Origin: Thamnaconus septentrionalis | Lineage: Eukaryota; Chordata; Actinopteri; Tetraodontiformes; Monacanthidae | Reading direction: 5' to 3' | Assembly: GCA_009823395.1 (NCBI GenBank) | Contig: CM020506.1 | Location: 22,176,001 to 22,240,000, forward strand | Length of the DNA stretch: 64,000 nt | Shown here: one piece after another, positions 12,836-25,281 of the stretch | Layout: each line of letters begins with the position of its first letter | Position numbering within the stretch: position 1 is the first letter of the stretch | Made by a program: the position numbers and the translations under genes | The notes under the pieces: generated by a model | Told to the model about the DNA's origin: nothing | The model's input: the letters and a program-made list of their open reading frames with translations, nothing else | The model's database searches: none

Positions 12836-13265
12836 CTAAAAGGTACAGTGTGTAAAATCCTGCCATCTAGTGGTCAGATTTTAGATTACAACACTCATTT
12901 GCTCGCTCACTCACTCACTCACTCACTTCCTCTCTCGTGCTTGCCTGTGAACTACCTAAAAAAAACTGGGATAGCTCATCCACCTTCTTCTTTGTTTTCA
13001 GGTAACCTGGATTGTCCACACCAGGCTTCCTTCGAAATATGGCTGGATGGCAACTAACTGGGATCAAGACCCTCATTCTTTGTGTATTCTCTTATATAAA
13101 TAAATATAATATAAATAATGTACTATAACAGATAAAGAACCATTCTATGGGTACGAAAACCAAATGACTTTTATTATTTGTATTTACGTATTTATGGGCT
13201 GTATGTTAAGCTTTCACCAATGAAAAAATCATAAATTAGGCCAAATTTTACACACTGGTCCTATA
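12836..13265. mobile_element. MITE with AGGTxCAGTGTGTAAAAT terminal inverted repeats, copy 1
   Basis: The left end AGGTACAGTGTGTAAAAT and the reverse complement of the right end AGGACCAGTGTGTAAAAT match over about 18 bp. The interior includes CCACCTTCTTCTTTG and CCTGGATTGTCCACACCAGG, both shared with the copy in the inava intron at 37506-37970. There is no coding capacity. The superfamily is uncertain. Confidence 0.7.
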
Positions 13266-16200
13266 TGAGTTCAGCGCAGGGAAAAACTTACTCAGGATCT
13301 GCGATCCCTACAAACAACTACACTTTGCGGCTGAACAGACGCCGTGCTTAAAGACAGATTTGCGGTGAAAATTGGTGGCGGGGGGTGGCTTTGTGTCAGC
13401 CGTAGGTACACGATTTGCAAGCTGTCAGATGACGGCCGTGTGGCTGGTAAAGCACTCTGACCGGTGCGTGGCGCCCCCTCCTAAACCCCCTACCCCCTTC
13501 GCAAATCCTACGCCCCCGCTCCCTCTCCCCACTCGCCCCTCGATACCCATGGGAGGAGGTCTGTTGCGCCGCGGCCACACTAAATCAACATCGTCCTAAT
13601 GAGGTGTCACACTTGACCCCCAGCAGCCTCGGACCCTCACAAGGGTGTCAGAGCCACAATGCAGCGACCCTCCATCTCCTCCAGTGCCTGGCTGACACAT
13701 TTTGATTCATGGGAGATCCTGGCTCCTGTCAGGACAAAAATTACCCCCCATCAAAATGCCACCATCAAAGACATTCATCAGGGCTACCTTTTGCATCTGC
13801 CATAATCCCAACGCCCCCCGAATCCCCCTCCAAAAAAAAAAATCCCGGTGCTAGTAATGCTAGCGCTCGACACGCACCGGTTGAGTCCTACAAGTTGCCT
13901 TTTGTTTCCCCATTGGTTTCAGAGTTCGAACGCCTCCTCTGCTGAGACCTGTCTCTCGGTGGAAGCCTGTCTGTCTGTCTGCCTGCCTGTCTGCTTGCTT
14001 GTCTGTCAGTGGCCGAGCTCCAGCCTCCTGCTCAATAATGACCCCGCTGAGCTATGAACTCAACGCCCCCCCCCCAGGTGTTGGCAGTGCATGTCCGATG
14101 ACCTATTGACCCGAGCTGCCTTAATGTGAACGGGTCATCATAGATAATGACAAACCTGAGAGGTAGAAATCGGTGTTTGCAGCCCCGCTGAGTCAAAACA
14201 GGGCAGCGGAGGCGCGGCGCTCACTCAGAGCAAGAGGTGAGACATGTTGAGTGCACGCTGACTGCCAGGGCGTGCAAAGTTCAACCCCGCCTCGTCTTTC
14301 CCAGCGTTTTGCTGTGTTTTGTGTAAGCGGGTACACTGGGGTGTAAGGTTGATTTTATTTTATTATTATTTTCATTTCATTCATTAAATCAAAACAAAAT
14401 GCTCTCCTTTACCTCCCCATCAGTTCAGCCCCAGCTGACGCGGCCGCTCCTCCTTCATTGAAATGATAAGTATCATTGTTAGCGAAGCTCAACTGGCATA
14501 GAAATGATCAGTGAGTGGTGCAGTCGCACAGTTTTTACTCTTTGGCTCTACCGGGACATCATGGCAGTCATTTGCTGAGAGGATCATTTCAGTCAGTCAG
14601 CTGGCACTTCACTCTGGCCAGTGAGGGAACCATTTGCTCCAAGAAAAGAACACCTTCCCCTGGGAGACAAGAGCCTCGCACAAAGGAAAGCCCACGTCAG
14701 ATGTCTCCTCCAGTGTTCGGCCGCAACAAATATCCTTCATGTTATAATGACTGACATCCAAAGCGATAATGTGCGACAAACAAATGTCACCACACTGAGG
14801 CCATTGTCTTTCAGATGCACTTTTAACAAAGTAGAAGCTTTAATTATCCACAGTTAATTGCCCGTTCATTAAGCTTGATTCGAGCTTAAACTTGAAGAAT
14901 GACAAGATTGATTTCAGTTTGACAAACGCACAGAAGCTCGGGAAAAAAACCCAGGAGATATATGTATTCTGGCTCTTAATGTGCCTGAAAAGACAATGTG
15001 ATGATTGTATCCATTGTTCAACAACATTATGTCTTTTATGAAGCTCATTATAAACGGGCCATAAACTCACTTAATGTTAAGTGCTCATGAAAAGTAATAA
15101 AACTGTCTTGATCTTACAAGCAAATACAAGCCTTTCAGATGAAGCTGAGTGTTGTAGCTGTTCCTTCTTTAACTCCAGTAGTTACAACCTAATGTTTTGA
15201 TATGTAAACATTTGGGTGTAATGCAAATCAAGCATTTTGACAGGAGTAATTCATTTCCTCAGATAAACCTGTTGAGCACAGTTTACATGAAGGTAGCAAC
15301 AAACTCTATTTAAAAGCTGCACAAACATTTCTTATTGATGTTGGGCAGGAAATTAACAGAAAGTACACAAAATAAGCTATTTATCTCATCCACCAACTCT
15401 TTGCATCTTTGTATATTATGTTTCTAGTTTTTCTTGGAGTATTAAAATATTTATTTTTAGACAAAGATGATGCATCTGCAATGTAAATGGTAACAGGCCT
15501 GTCTTGCTTTCACATGCTAATACTCACTCACAAGGTGTTTGATGCAGATAAAATATAAAGTAGAGAACCAATTGTATCACTGAAAGTCCTAAAAAAATAA
15601 ATAAAAATAAAATTAAAATTAAAAAAAGCACTCACTCTCAGTGGTAAGGCTGACTTTGCGAAATGCTCCATGATTGTAAAGCCCTTTCACAAAGGGAACA
15701 TTACGACCAATTGCTTAATGTTAAGTAAGAATGAAAAAAGCAATCATTATAATAAGTTTTAATAATTATGAGTAAATATATACAAGAAAAGTACAAATCC
15801 CATCTGGCATTCTAACTACCATTGTTGCCACCAGTGGGTGTTTTTCCCTCCTTCAGCTTTGACTGAACTTCCTCCTGCCTCAGGGAACCCATTCTAGTAG
15901 TTGACAATCCCACACAACCCGGCCCCAATTAATATCCACATTATGTGGATATCAATTTCTTTTATGCTATGTTTATTCAACAAACGGCAAACCACCATAT
16001 TGAGAATTGTAAGTACACAACAGTGCATCACCACTTTAAAGCCGATGCTCAAAGCAGTTACTGCTTCTTTTTTCTGATCTTGAATCAATCATTTTAGTAG
16101 ATGGTCATTGAATGACTGCTGGCCCTGTCCTTGGTGCTGAATGAGCAGGGTATTGTTTTGACAACAAATCCATACCAAAGCCTAACAAGAGCAGAAGTAC

Positions 16201-17155
16201 AATAGGATGTTTTTTTAATAAGTGGAATGCAAGAAACATGCAAAAAAAAGATTTGTTATGCTAACAAGCTAAATTGATGTTTAAGTGTTTTGAAGTTTGA
16301 CTATCTTCTAATGATTCTGTGAAATAAAATAATTGGTTTGAATAAAGATTTGTAAAGAAATAAAGAGTCAGTAACATCAACACCACCTGTTCTAGACCAC
16401 CTGATATCCAGGGCACAAACTGGTTGGCCACTGGCTGACACTATTTTCAACATTGCTGGAAATTGTAATTTCTTGTCATACTTAATATAAGTTAAACTCT
16501 ATGCAAGGTGAGCCACGACAAAATACTCAGTGTCAACTGCTGTGTGGCCTCCTAACTGATGTCTATGGGAATCTCTTCAGAGTAGACCATGATAGTCATC
16601 CTGAAAATCATCTTTTGGATATGCAAAAATAAACAAATATGCTTCTCATTGTGACAGTGAAATTGGTTAGTATCATGAAGACTCCAAAGATTATTTTAGA
16701 TTTTTTTTCCTAATAATGATACTTTCTCTACTTTTTTCATTTTATGCCACTTTAAATAGTACTTAAAGGCAATACACCTGATACAATAACTAATGACGAA
16801 TTTGAAAACCAAAACAACCTAAAACTGCCATTTGACACAATCTAAAACAAGCTTCAAAAAGAGCCAAATATCTAAACGGTGGAGAAGGATTTTCAAATTG
16901 ACTGAAGTCATCAACTGCGCAGCGCTAACTGAGACCTCACAGTAAAATATAACACAATTTAAAGAGATTGAAAAAACTGGTGAAAGTGAGCCAGAATGGA
17001 ACAGCAGATGGGTGACTTTGTGTTGCTGAACTCGTGAGTTACTTAAACAGCCAAAAAAAAACAACAACAAACAAGGATATTTCCCACCACTAACAATCCC
17101 CTTTTTCTAAAAATTCGCATTTGACAAGGGGAGGGAAGTGCAAACTAGCCTTGCA

Positions 17156-17157
<2 letters not shown>

Positions 17158-17199
<42 letters not shown>
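17158..17199. repeat. (GT)21 microsatellite
   Basis: Uninterrupted GT dinucleotides, directly visible. A shorter (CA)12 lies at 18198-18221. Confidence 0.96.
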
Positions 17200-17201
<2 letters not shown>

Positions 17202-18767
17202 GTGCACACTTGTGCACGTGCACACATCTGTGCGTGTGGCCAATGTCGAACATCAGCATGACGCAGACCACCCTTTTTTTCCCCTCCTCAAATAAAAACA
17301 GGCCAAAAGACAAATCATCCACTGTTGAACTACTTTACGAGATCCTCCTTTAAGGAGAAAAAGTACTAAGTATCCATGGGAATCTTAGCACATTAGGGAG
17401 GCCTTTCTCCCTTCCTCTCATCCGCTCTCCCCCGCTGCACCCATGGACCAATGCAATTGTTTATTTTCTCCCATTGAGGCTGCTCCATTCACTGGCTCTC
17501 ACATTTACTCTGCTCAATTGGAGTGAGACAGCACTTATTCGGGGAGAGGAATGTAGCGTTCCACTGACAGAGCAGCAAGAATGCAGAAGAAATAATTAAA
17601 ACTTTTTAAAAGGGGAAAAAAAAAAAAAAGAAGGTACAGCTGAGGGTGATGGAGGGCCACGTCGAGGCCCAACAATGGCGACGGCAACAAGTGACGGGGC
17701 TTTCTGCCGCGATGAGCGCATCCACACGTCACCTTGACACCAACTAAGTAGAAGGGCAGTCTGGAGGCACAATGCTGGAAAGTGGAGCAGGGATCCTATA
17801 AGGTGGCCATTTATTCTTCCCCGAATCTCGCTGCACAACAATGACCTGTTCTCGTTGTTCTCGGGGCCTGTAAGACGCGGCCCGTCCTCCAACCTCACAT
17901 ATGCCAGTTTCAGCACAATAGCGGCAGGCAGGACCACGGAGTTCAGTTCTCCGCAGTTCTAATTCTGTCCCCCCCCGCCCCCGGCAGCGGCGACTGCTCT
18001 CCTCTCTGTCCAATGGCCACTGAGTGCAGTGGGTTTCTTATCTATTGCCGGGGGAACAGATAAGGAAATCTGTTAAATTGTGAACGTGGACCCGGAGAGT
18101 GAGCACAGAACAGGGTTTGGTAAAGCAGAGTCGCTGATGCACAACGTTGCTGTATGGGAAAGTTTCAGGTTGAGTGCATGCCTGGCAGTTGAAAAACACA
18201 CACACACACACACACACACAAGCTTGATCTGTGGCCCACATCAAATGATTTCAAACGTTGCAGTTTAGTCAGTACAAGGGTGACTTTATTTTGTTTTTTT
18301 CCTTTTTGCACTTTTCCGGTTTTAAGATTTGTGCCACTTTGGTGTCAGCAAAGGTTGTTGCAGATTTAACAATATTTGAATCAGCAATTCAGACAACAGT
18401 GAAGAAAAATCTTTTTATCGACCTTTATTAACCCTTTTCTAGTGGCAGCACCCAAAAAGTGCTGTGTACTGAAGGGACCCAGAAAGACATCAATTCAACT
18501 AAACAAACAAAGAGTCGTGGTGCAGAACAGAAAGCAAGTTTTGATTTTTTTTTTTTTTTTTTTTATAATAAAGTATTGATAATGAAGTGATGTGTGAAGT
18601 GATGTTACGTGTGATCAAAGGTCAGAGTTCAGATCAAAGTCTGTATTTCAGAAGAGCAGCTCTGAGGTTGACGATAAGATGAGCTGTTTATCTTTATAGT
18701 TTTGCGTTAAAACATCTATATTCTTATAACAGTACACAGTCATCGACCCATAGTGTGTTTTTTCCCT

Positions 18768-19022
18768 CATCCATTCATTTTCCATAGCTCCATGCTGAGC
18801 TCAGGGTCTCAAGGTTTGCAGGAGCCTATCCCAGCTGTCTTAAGGTGAAGGCAGGGTGACACCCTGGACAAGTGGCCAGTTCATGGCAGGGCCACATCGA
18901 GACAAACAACCATTCACACTCACACACACACCTACGGACAATTTAGAGTTTCCAATTGACCTCACATGCATGTTTTTGGACCGTGGGAGGAAGCCGGAGA
19001 ACCTGGAGGGAACCCACACAGG
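18768..19022 (-). mobile_element. tRNA-derived SINE, reverse copy truncated at its 5' head
   Basis: It begins with the reversed tail (ATCCATTCATTTTCCATAG), passes through GACACCCTGGACAAGTGGCC and CCTCACATGCATGTTTTTGG, and breaks off at AACCCACACAGG before the tRNA-like head. It is the same family as the copies at 1794 and 28131. Confidence 0.8.
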
Positions 19023-20566
19023 CCCTCATTAAGTTAAATTATTTTAATAATGTTTTATTTAAAAAAGAATTCTGCCTCCGCAAAGGTAGAGGACATTTTT
19101 ATGATATAGAAATTCTGGTTCTCTCAACTCCCTTCCATTAAAAAAAAAAAAAAAAAGAAGAAACAAGTCACTGGATCTGGACATGACGTGGTGACATGTG
19201 GAGCAGAAGTTGTTCACACCTGCCCTCTACTGGTCAGATTATGCTATTCTACTTGGAAAATACTTTTTTGTTTGTATTTTCACATAGAATTTACGTTTAC
19301 TTGCCAACTTACTTTGCAGAGTTTAGGTGTAATATAATGTCCAAATCACTGAAAGCATCCTTCTTTGTTTGCTTGCTGTATCAATACAATGAATTATTTT
19401 TGAATTATTATTATACTGTAGTATTTAATCATCTTTATTGTATGTATGTTCTCTCCGTGCTTTAATTGTAGGATCAGATGTAGGCATGTGGACAGGCATC
19501 CTTACAGTTTTTGAAATGAAAATAATGTGTTTACACTAGAATTGATCAAATGTGCTTTAAACCACATTTAATATGTAACTGGGACACTCAGCTGCGGTTC
19601 AATGTAGTTCACAGGTTGACTATAGCAAACCTTGTACAACATTCATACACAACGGCTTTTCAGCTGACTTGCAAATTAGTATTCGTGACATTTGACTTTC
19701 AAAACAGTAGCATTGATGTATTTACATTATCCACTCGTCTCGTCAGTGAATTAGGTTAATGTTTTTTAGAAAGACAGTTTCATTTTGACTTACCCCTCTT
19801 CTGAATGCCATCATTTCAAGTGTGTAATGTTATAAGAGTGTATGCGCATGACAGTACTTGTTATGTTATAGACCACCTCGCAGAAAGATGAGAGAACAAA
19901 CATTTTAGGATTCTTTCAAAAATGTGTTTTAAACGAAAACCATTATTTATTTGGCAAATGACAAATTGAAAACTTCACCTTTTGCATATGTACATTTGAG
20001 CAAGTTCACTGGGCTTTTGTCAAGCATAACATTCAACAGGTTAACTTTTCAGGAATGCAACTACAATTAAAATCTAATTAACCATCATTTGGTATATCAA
20101 TCAAGAAATAATGTGTTTGTTTTTTTGTTTGTTTGTTTGTTTGTTCTGGGGCTTTTGTTACTCATAAAAAATAAACATTGATGGATTATATTTTAATTTA
20201 AAAAATCTAAAAACTAAAATAAGTTCAAGAGCTTTTAAATGGAGGTGTATTAACCATGAAAGGAACATCAAAAATGATTGTTGGCAACATTAACACTTGT
20301 TTGTGTGGCAGTGGTCGAATACATATTGCCAGCACTGCATGTGAGAGACACTTTGGGTCACTTTGTGACATTTTGTTAGTTAAATGAGAGGTAAAAGAGG
20401 AACTTCAAAAGTGTCAGACAACAGACTCGTAGCAAGGGGTAGAGGAAGCAAGATGAAATAGAACATCTTTTTTTCTTTGTGGTTTCACCTTGCTACTCTA
20501 AGCACTCTGCCACTGCCTACAGAGCAGCAGCTGTGCAGCTCAGCAGCCTCGCAAAGATCTCTCAAG

Positions 20567-21706
20567 ATGGTCACCTACGCCGAGGAGGATTTCTCAGGTT
20601 ACTACGATGTCTTTGAGAACGACACAGATGAAGTCCGTCTGAACGTCACGCTGGACTGTCCAGACTCTAACCTCCGCAGCAGCATCAACATCTCGCTGTC
20701 CGTCCTCTACTACCTCATCTTCCTCACTGGCTTTTCGGGCAACCTCTTTGTGATCTTCGTGGTGGGGCGGAAGGGTGATAGAGGTGGCCGCCTGGTGGAC
20801 AAATTTGTGCTCAACCTGGCTGTGGCCGACCTGGTGTTCGTGCTGACGCTGCCGCTGTGGGCCGTCTCTGCCGGCCAGGACGGCCGCTGGGAGTTGGGCA
20901 CCGGCGGGGACCTGCTTTGCAAGCTGAGCAGCTACGTGATCGCCGTCAACCGCTACTCCAACATCTTCTTCCTGACGTGCATGAGCGTGGACCGCTACCT
21001 GGCCGTGGTGAAGCCCGTGGACTCCCGCAGCATACGGAGCAGCGGGTGCGTTCGGGTCACCTGTGCCGCCGTCTGGCTGAGCTCCCTGGTGCTTGGCCTC
21101 CCCTTCCTGGTGTACCGGAGGGTGGAGCAGCACCCTGACCACGGACCGTCCTGCGTGGAGGACAGCAACTCCTACTTTTTCCTTTGCCTGAGCCTGGTCA
21201 CGGTACTGTTTGCCTTTGTGTTCCCAGTGCTAATCATAGTGTTCTGCTACGGCACCATAATCATCCATCTCAACAAGCACTGTGCGGATTTTGCTGCTGC
21301 AAATCCTCGGAGCAGAGCCCGCCACAGACACTCCTTCAGGATGGTCCTCTGCATCATTGTGGCCTTTGTCATCTCCTGGCTCCCCTTCAACGTATTTAAA
21401 GTGGTCCTAATTGTGTCGCGGCTGTCCGAGGCCGATCTCGAGTGTGGCCCTCCGCTGTGGCAGAGGCACGGTCTCGTCATCTCGTGCTGCTTGGCTTTTT
21501 TCAACAGCTGTGTGAACCCAGCCATTTACTTGTTCCTGGACCGTCACTTCAGACGACGGGCTGCGGCCCTGGTGCAGACCTGCAGGGCCGACCCAAAGTT
21601 AGCGCAGAGCTGCGACTCCACAGTGTCAGAGAGCGTCGGAACTACCGGTGGAAGAAAACATGTAGAGACCAGATGTCAGATGTTCCTTCAAGATCTGACA
21701 AAGTGA
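20567..21706 (+). CDS. gpr25: G-protein-coupled receptor 25 (class A)
   Basis: A 379-residue seven-helix receptor in one coding exon. A CAG acceptor at 20520 suggests a spliced 5' noncoding exon, and the start at 20567 is the first ATG after it, in good context (CAAG ATG G). Visible features: N-glycosylation sites at N18, N26 and N41; tyrosine pair Y12-Y13 among acidic residues; GN in helix 1 (58-59); C118-C196 disulfide pair; DRY at 142-144; WLP at 271-273; NPxxY at 317-321. The stretches RLVDKFVLNLA, LTLPLWA, LCKLSSY and MSVDRYLAVVK fit GPR25 better than its relative GPR15. The next gene is inava, which also follows GPR25 in human and supports the call. GPR25 is a leukocyte receptor; recent reports, from memory, name CXCL17 as a ligand. 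The alternative is another member of the GPR15/GPR25 group. Confidence 0.87.
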   Translation: MVTYAEEDFSGYYDVFENDTDEVRLNVTLDCPDSNLRSSINISLSVLYYLIFLTGFSGNLFVIFVVGRKGDRGGRLVDKFVLNLAVADLVFVLTLPLWAVSAGQDGRWELGTGGDLLCKLSSYVIAVNRYSNIFFLTCMSVDRYLAVVKPVDSRSIRSSGCVRVTCAAVWLSSLVLGLPFLVYRRVEQHPDHGPSCVEDSNSYFFLCLSLVTVLFAFVFPVLIIVFCYGTIIIHLNKHCADFAAANPRSRARHRHSFRMVLCIIVAFVISWLPFNVFKVVLIVSRLSEADLECGPPLWQRHGLVISCCLAFFNSCVNPAIYLFLDRHFRRRAAALVQTCRADPKLAQSCDSTVSESVGTTGGRKHVETRCQMFLQDLTK

Positions 21707-21958
21707 TACTTCGATAATGGCAGGACTTTGTGTACAGTTTCCACAATTGAAACATGAGCTTGAATGAGCAGAATCAGAGCAAAGTTCCACATGTGTTGCT
21801 TGTTAGTTATTGCAGCAATTTACTGATTGAAATGTGTATTATGACTGACACATGTTGGATTTTCGTTTGTTTCATATAGTTATGGCCAAATATTATGTGT
21901 GAAGGGTTTTTTTTTTTTGTATAGGAGTTACTGTGTTGTGCTTGGATTATATTTCAAA

Positions 21959-21964
21959 AATAAA
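21959..21964 (+). promoter_or_regulatory. gpr25: Poly(A) signal of gpr25
   Basis: AATAAA, 253 bp after the stop codon, followed by a GT/T-rich region (TTGCTGTGTCTTTGG). Confidence 0.7.
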
Positions 21965-22149
21965 TACTTCTGTGCATTTGCTACCAATTGCTGTGTCTTT
22001 GGAAATATTTTTAATATTTTGGTAAATAAAAGGTGTTTGGATTAACAGTTAGCAAACAGTCAAATACGTGTTGCAGAAGGTGGGAGTAGAAAAAGAAATA
22101 AACACGTCCTTCTGCAGCTCTAACATTCTCTAAAAGCCAACAGTGATTA

Positions 22150-22226
22150 CTATAATGTTTTATATGTAAAGCACTTTGAAAATGTCTTTTTTAATAAGTG
22201 CTATGTAAATTAAGTTAGCATTATTA

Positions 22227-22291
<65 letters not shown>

Positions 22292-22292
22292 G
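22150..22292 (+). repeat. Retroelement-like 3' end with (ATT)n tail
   Basis: The segment TGTAAAGCACTTTGAAAATG and AATAAGTGCTATGTAAATTA followed by about 22 ATT units follows a common fish repeat 3' end ("agcgctatataaata" then ATT). A reversed relative lies at 51680-51790. Confidence 0.5.
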
Positions 22293-23141
22293 CCTTTTAA
22301 AAGTTTTTATATCAATTTTGAGCTCATTCCTTTTCAGAAAGTTGAAACAAGTTTAAAACTGTTCCACTAAATTAATATTTAATATATTTAATATCATTTG
22401 TATTTTTTTGGTATTTCTGTGACATTTCATCAAGATCAATAAATGAACCCATATCACGCGGAATCTTAACCAAATCTACTGGTTGGTGTGAAATTAGAGA
22501 CCTTACACACATACAATGTGAGAAATAGTAGGTGACTGGAACAATGTGAGAAGTGCTGACTCATGATTTTATTTTTGTGCACACTTAATGAATATCCACC
22601 GCTACAAGTGTTAAGATACTTAAAAGATGAGAAGCAATTACATTTTCGTCCAAAACTGTATCCCCTTTTCATGAAGAACTTCTGAGACACAAACACACAC
22701 ACCGGGACAACAACAGGAAATATGTGACAGAGTACAAAGTTCATTCTGCTGTTGATGTGGGTTATTTCATGATGTGGGTTCTTTCACAAAACCCAAGTAA
22801 ACAACAAACACAAATGATTATGAATTTTTTATTTTTAAGGATTATAAAGTACAATAATGTTGGAATTTGGGCAAATTCCAAAAAATTAACGGCAAGAAGG
22901 TAACGTGCTATTCGGCCAGTCTAGTACACGCAGAATGAAAGGTGTGACCTTGAGAATGTTGGTTCTGCTGCTGGGTAGGTTATTATTACTTATCATAGCT
23001 GAAACTGAAACACTACATGTTTCAAGATCTCTTATCACAGCTTCGCCTTTTGCTTACAAGATTTAGGATTTTAAAAACTAACCATGGGGGTTTTCATAAC
23101 TGCCATAATTGCAGGGTGAGTTTTATATTTGAAAAAATATA

Positions 23142-23527
23142 TACAGTACTACCCAGAAAATTAGAATATCCTGAAAAGGTTGCTGTATTTCTGCAATTCA
23201 ACTTCAAAGGTGAATTTGACATATTATATAAACGAATAATATGCAAATCAATATATTTCAAGTTTTTATTTCTTTGGATTTTGCTGATCAGGTCTTGCAG
23301 CTTAAAAAAAAAACCCTCAAGTTTTATAATAATTTTCTGAGTTTGTGGGTTTGTGGTTTTAATAAGCTGAAAATCTTAATCAGCAAAGTTACAACAAGGA
23401 ACTGCTTGAGATATGTCAATTTGTGTGTAATGGCTCAATAAAATTTGTTGGTTTCATCTTTTATGTTAAATTGCCAAAATAAAACAACTTTTATTTGATA
23501 TTCTAATTTTTTCGGGTAGTACCTGTA
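23142..23527. mobile_element. Tc1/mariner-like non-autonomous element (MITE), copy 1
   Basis: The left end TACAGTACTACCCAGAAAAT and the reverse complement of the right end TACAGGTACTACCCGAAAAA form terminal inverted repeats starting at a TA target. The interior includes ATTAGAATATCCTGAAAA, TCAGGTCTTGCAGC and ATGGCTCAATAAAATTTG, shared with the copy at 34116. The style TACAG...AAATTAGAATAT matches fish Tc1-like ends known to me. No transposase frame remains. Confidence 0.8.
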
Positions 23528-23635
23528 TGTATATATATATTTACATACATACATACCATACATACATACATACATACATACATACGTATAGTATGTACAG
23601 TATGTATGTGTGTATATACACACACACATATGCAA
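23527..23635. repeat. TA/TACA microsatellite flanking the MITE
   Basis: Runs of TATATA and CATA repeats with TGTATGTGTGTATATAC directly after the right end of the element at 23142. Confidence 0.9.
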
Positions 23636-25159
23636 TTAGCAAAAAGTTATATCACTTTTGACGTAACTGTAAACCAAGCTGTCCTTATCCAAAATAAATA
23701 CAAGTACACACAACACACTATTGATTCATATCCTGTGAGAAAATGTGTCTGCCACCTTGAAAGACACAGTTGACTTGCTTTCAGTGTTTGAAGCCCACAG
23801 GTTTCATTGTCAATCAGTGTCTTACCACAACAGCACTGTTTTAATCACAGAGGTTGTGACCTGGGCATGAAGTTCCATGAAATGCACTTTTTTAATGCAC
23901 CAATGATACAGTCATGGCACTTTTCTTCAAAGTTCAACATGTTTTATTCTTACAGAACAATCATTAAACTTCTGGTAACCTGATGACAATAAATATTTTT
24001 GTTTTGTTTTGTTTTTTAATGTCAGACAAAAGGAGGTGATTGATTGATGATTTTATTGCACAATTATAGTGTATGTTTGGCTGAGAGGATTGAGGTCTTG
24101 TACATTTTAAAGCTGTGCTACAGTAAATATCTTCATCTGCTGCCTATTTATATTACAGAGGATCGGTTAGAAAAATATATTTTGTGTTCTTTTGTTTCTG
24201 AACATTTATATATACATTGATTATCATATTACTATATATTTGTGTGTTATTCATCACATTTTTAAGTAACTTACCCTAACTTATACATGGAGGCTTTGAT
24301 GCAAGTAACTTTTCTTCATTCTTACCTTCAATCACTCAGTGTTAGCCCTAGTTTGTGTGGAGGATGCACACAAGCTCTCTGGAGTCACATGCATTGCGCT
24401 ACTTTCATCTAGTAGTTTTTCTTGATTTGAAAAAGGAGGAAGTCTACTTTATGAATAAAACACAGAACTACTCCTTACAGAATTAGGTTGGGGTGGAGGT
24501 GGTTGTGACATGGCTTGACGTCATTAAATCCCAGCACTAGCTGCCGGTAAACCACCCACCATGGATGTACTTCCACCCACACAACAGTAGCAAAGAAGTG
24601 GATAATTTGTGCGGCGTTCGGTCCCAACTGTGAGCTCGTAATTTTAATAAACATCCGCGTTAAAGTTCTTCAGGAGTGAAAAATAGGCAAATAAAGTAAA
24701 ATGTCTTAATGTATCATTTGTGTCCTACCATTGAGTAGGTGCTGTTCATTATTTAATTTTGTATTTTTAAAAATAATTTTAGTTGCAGGACATGTGAACG
24801 CTTTTAATCCGCTGAAATCGTATTTCACATTAATTCCAATTATCTTTTATTAGGTTAAACTGCACTCAGATGTTTTATGACATGTTGCATTTGGCTGCGT
24901 CACATTAATGCCTGTTAAATGCTTTACATCAGTTATTCCGTTGGCATGTTAAACGCTTCGGATTTCTGCTCGTCGACGTTTCCGACTGTACCTGAAGGCA
25001 GCACTGCATTGCTTTAATGACTCAAATAGCCTCTTCTACCGAAGTTGCCAGCGTGAAGTAAATCACAGTTTTTGAAGTTTTAGCTGTTGCACATCCACTT
25101 TTCTTGGCAGCCAATACGTGTTTACTTGACTTGTTTGGTGTTGTTTTTTTCGGACGCTT

Positions 25160-25281
25160 CATCATTTCCAGTTCAGGGTGAAATAAACTTTGAGCCTACA
25201 TCTGGGAGTCGCGGGCCGATGGAGCGCAGATTGAAGAGATACGGATGAAGCGCGATGCTAGCTTGCTAACCAAACACCAAG
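25160..25281 (+). other. Possible noncoding first exon upstream of inava
   Basis: A CpG-containing segment (GGGAGTCGCGGGCCGATGGA) ends in a near-consensus donor, CCAAG|GTAAGG, at 25281. It holds two short ATG frames with no recognisable product. It could be a first exon of inava or of an unrelated noncoding RNA. The 5' limit is a guess. Confidence 0.3.

Larger units (their letters stand above)
6691..20520. other. 14-kb gene-free interval between gdf11 and gpr25
   Basis: No frame in any direction resembles a known protein, and long frames here are low-complexity or repeat-derived. It holds simple repeats (7343-7406, 11270-11303, 11811-11890, 17158-17199, 18198-18221), a MITE (12836-13265) and SINE remnants (about 7165-7330, 12570-12745, 18768-19022). 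Between them are unique stretches of mixed composition with clustered homeodomain-like motifs (for example 12120-12400, 14000-14200, 17370-17560) that could be enhancers. A 14-kb gap between two developmentally or immunologically regulated genes fits a cis-regulatory domain, but conservation cannot be seen from one genome. Confidence 0.6.

Noticed and set aside
20594..21142. 182-residue minus-strand frame inside gpr25
   Set aside because: Antisense of the GPCR coding exon; no domain, no independent start or splice signals.
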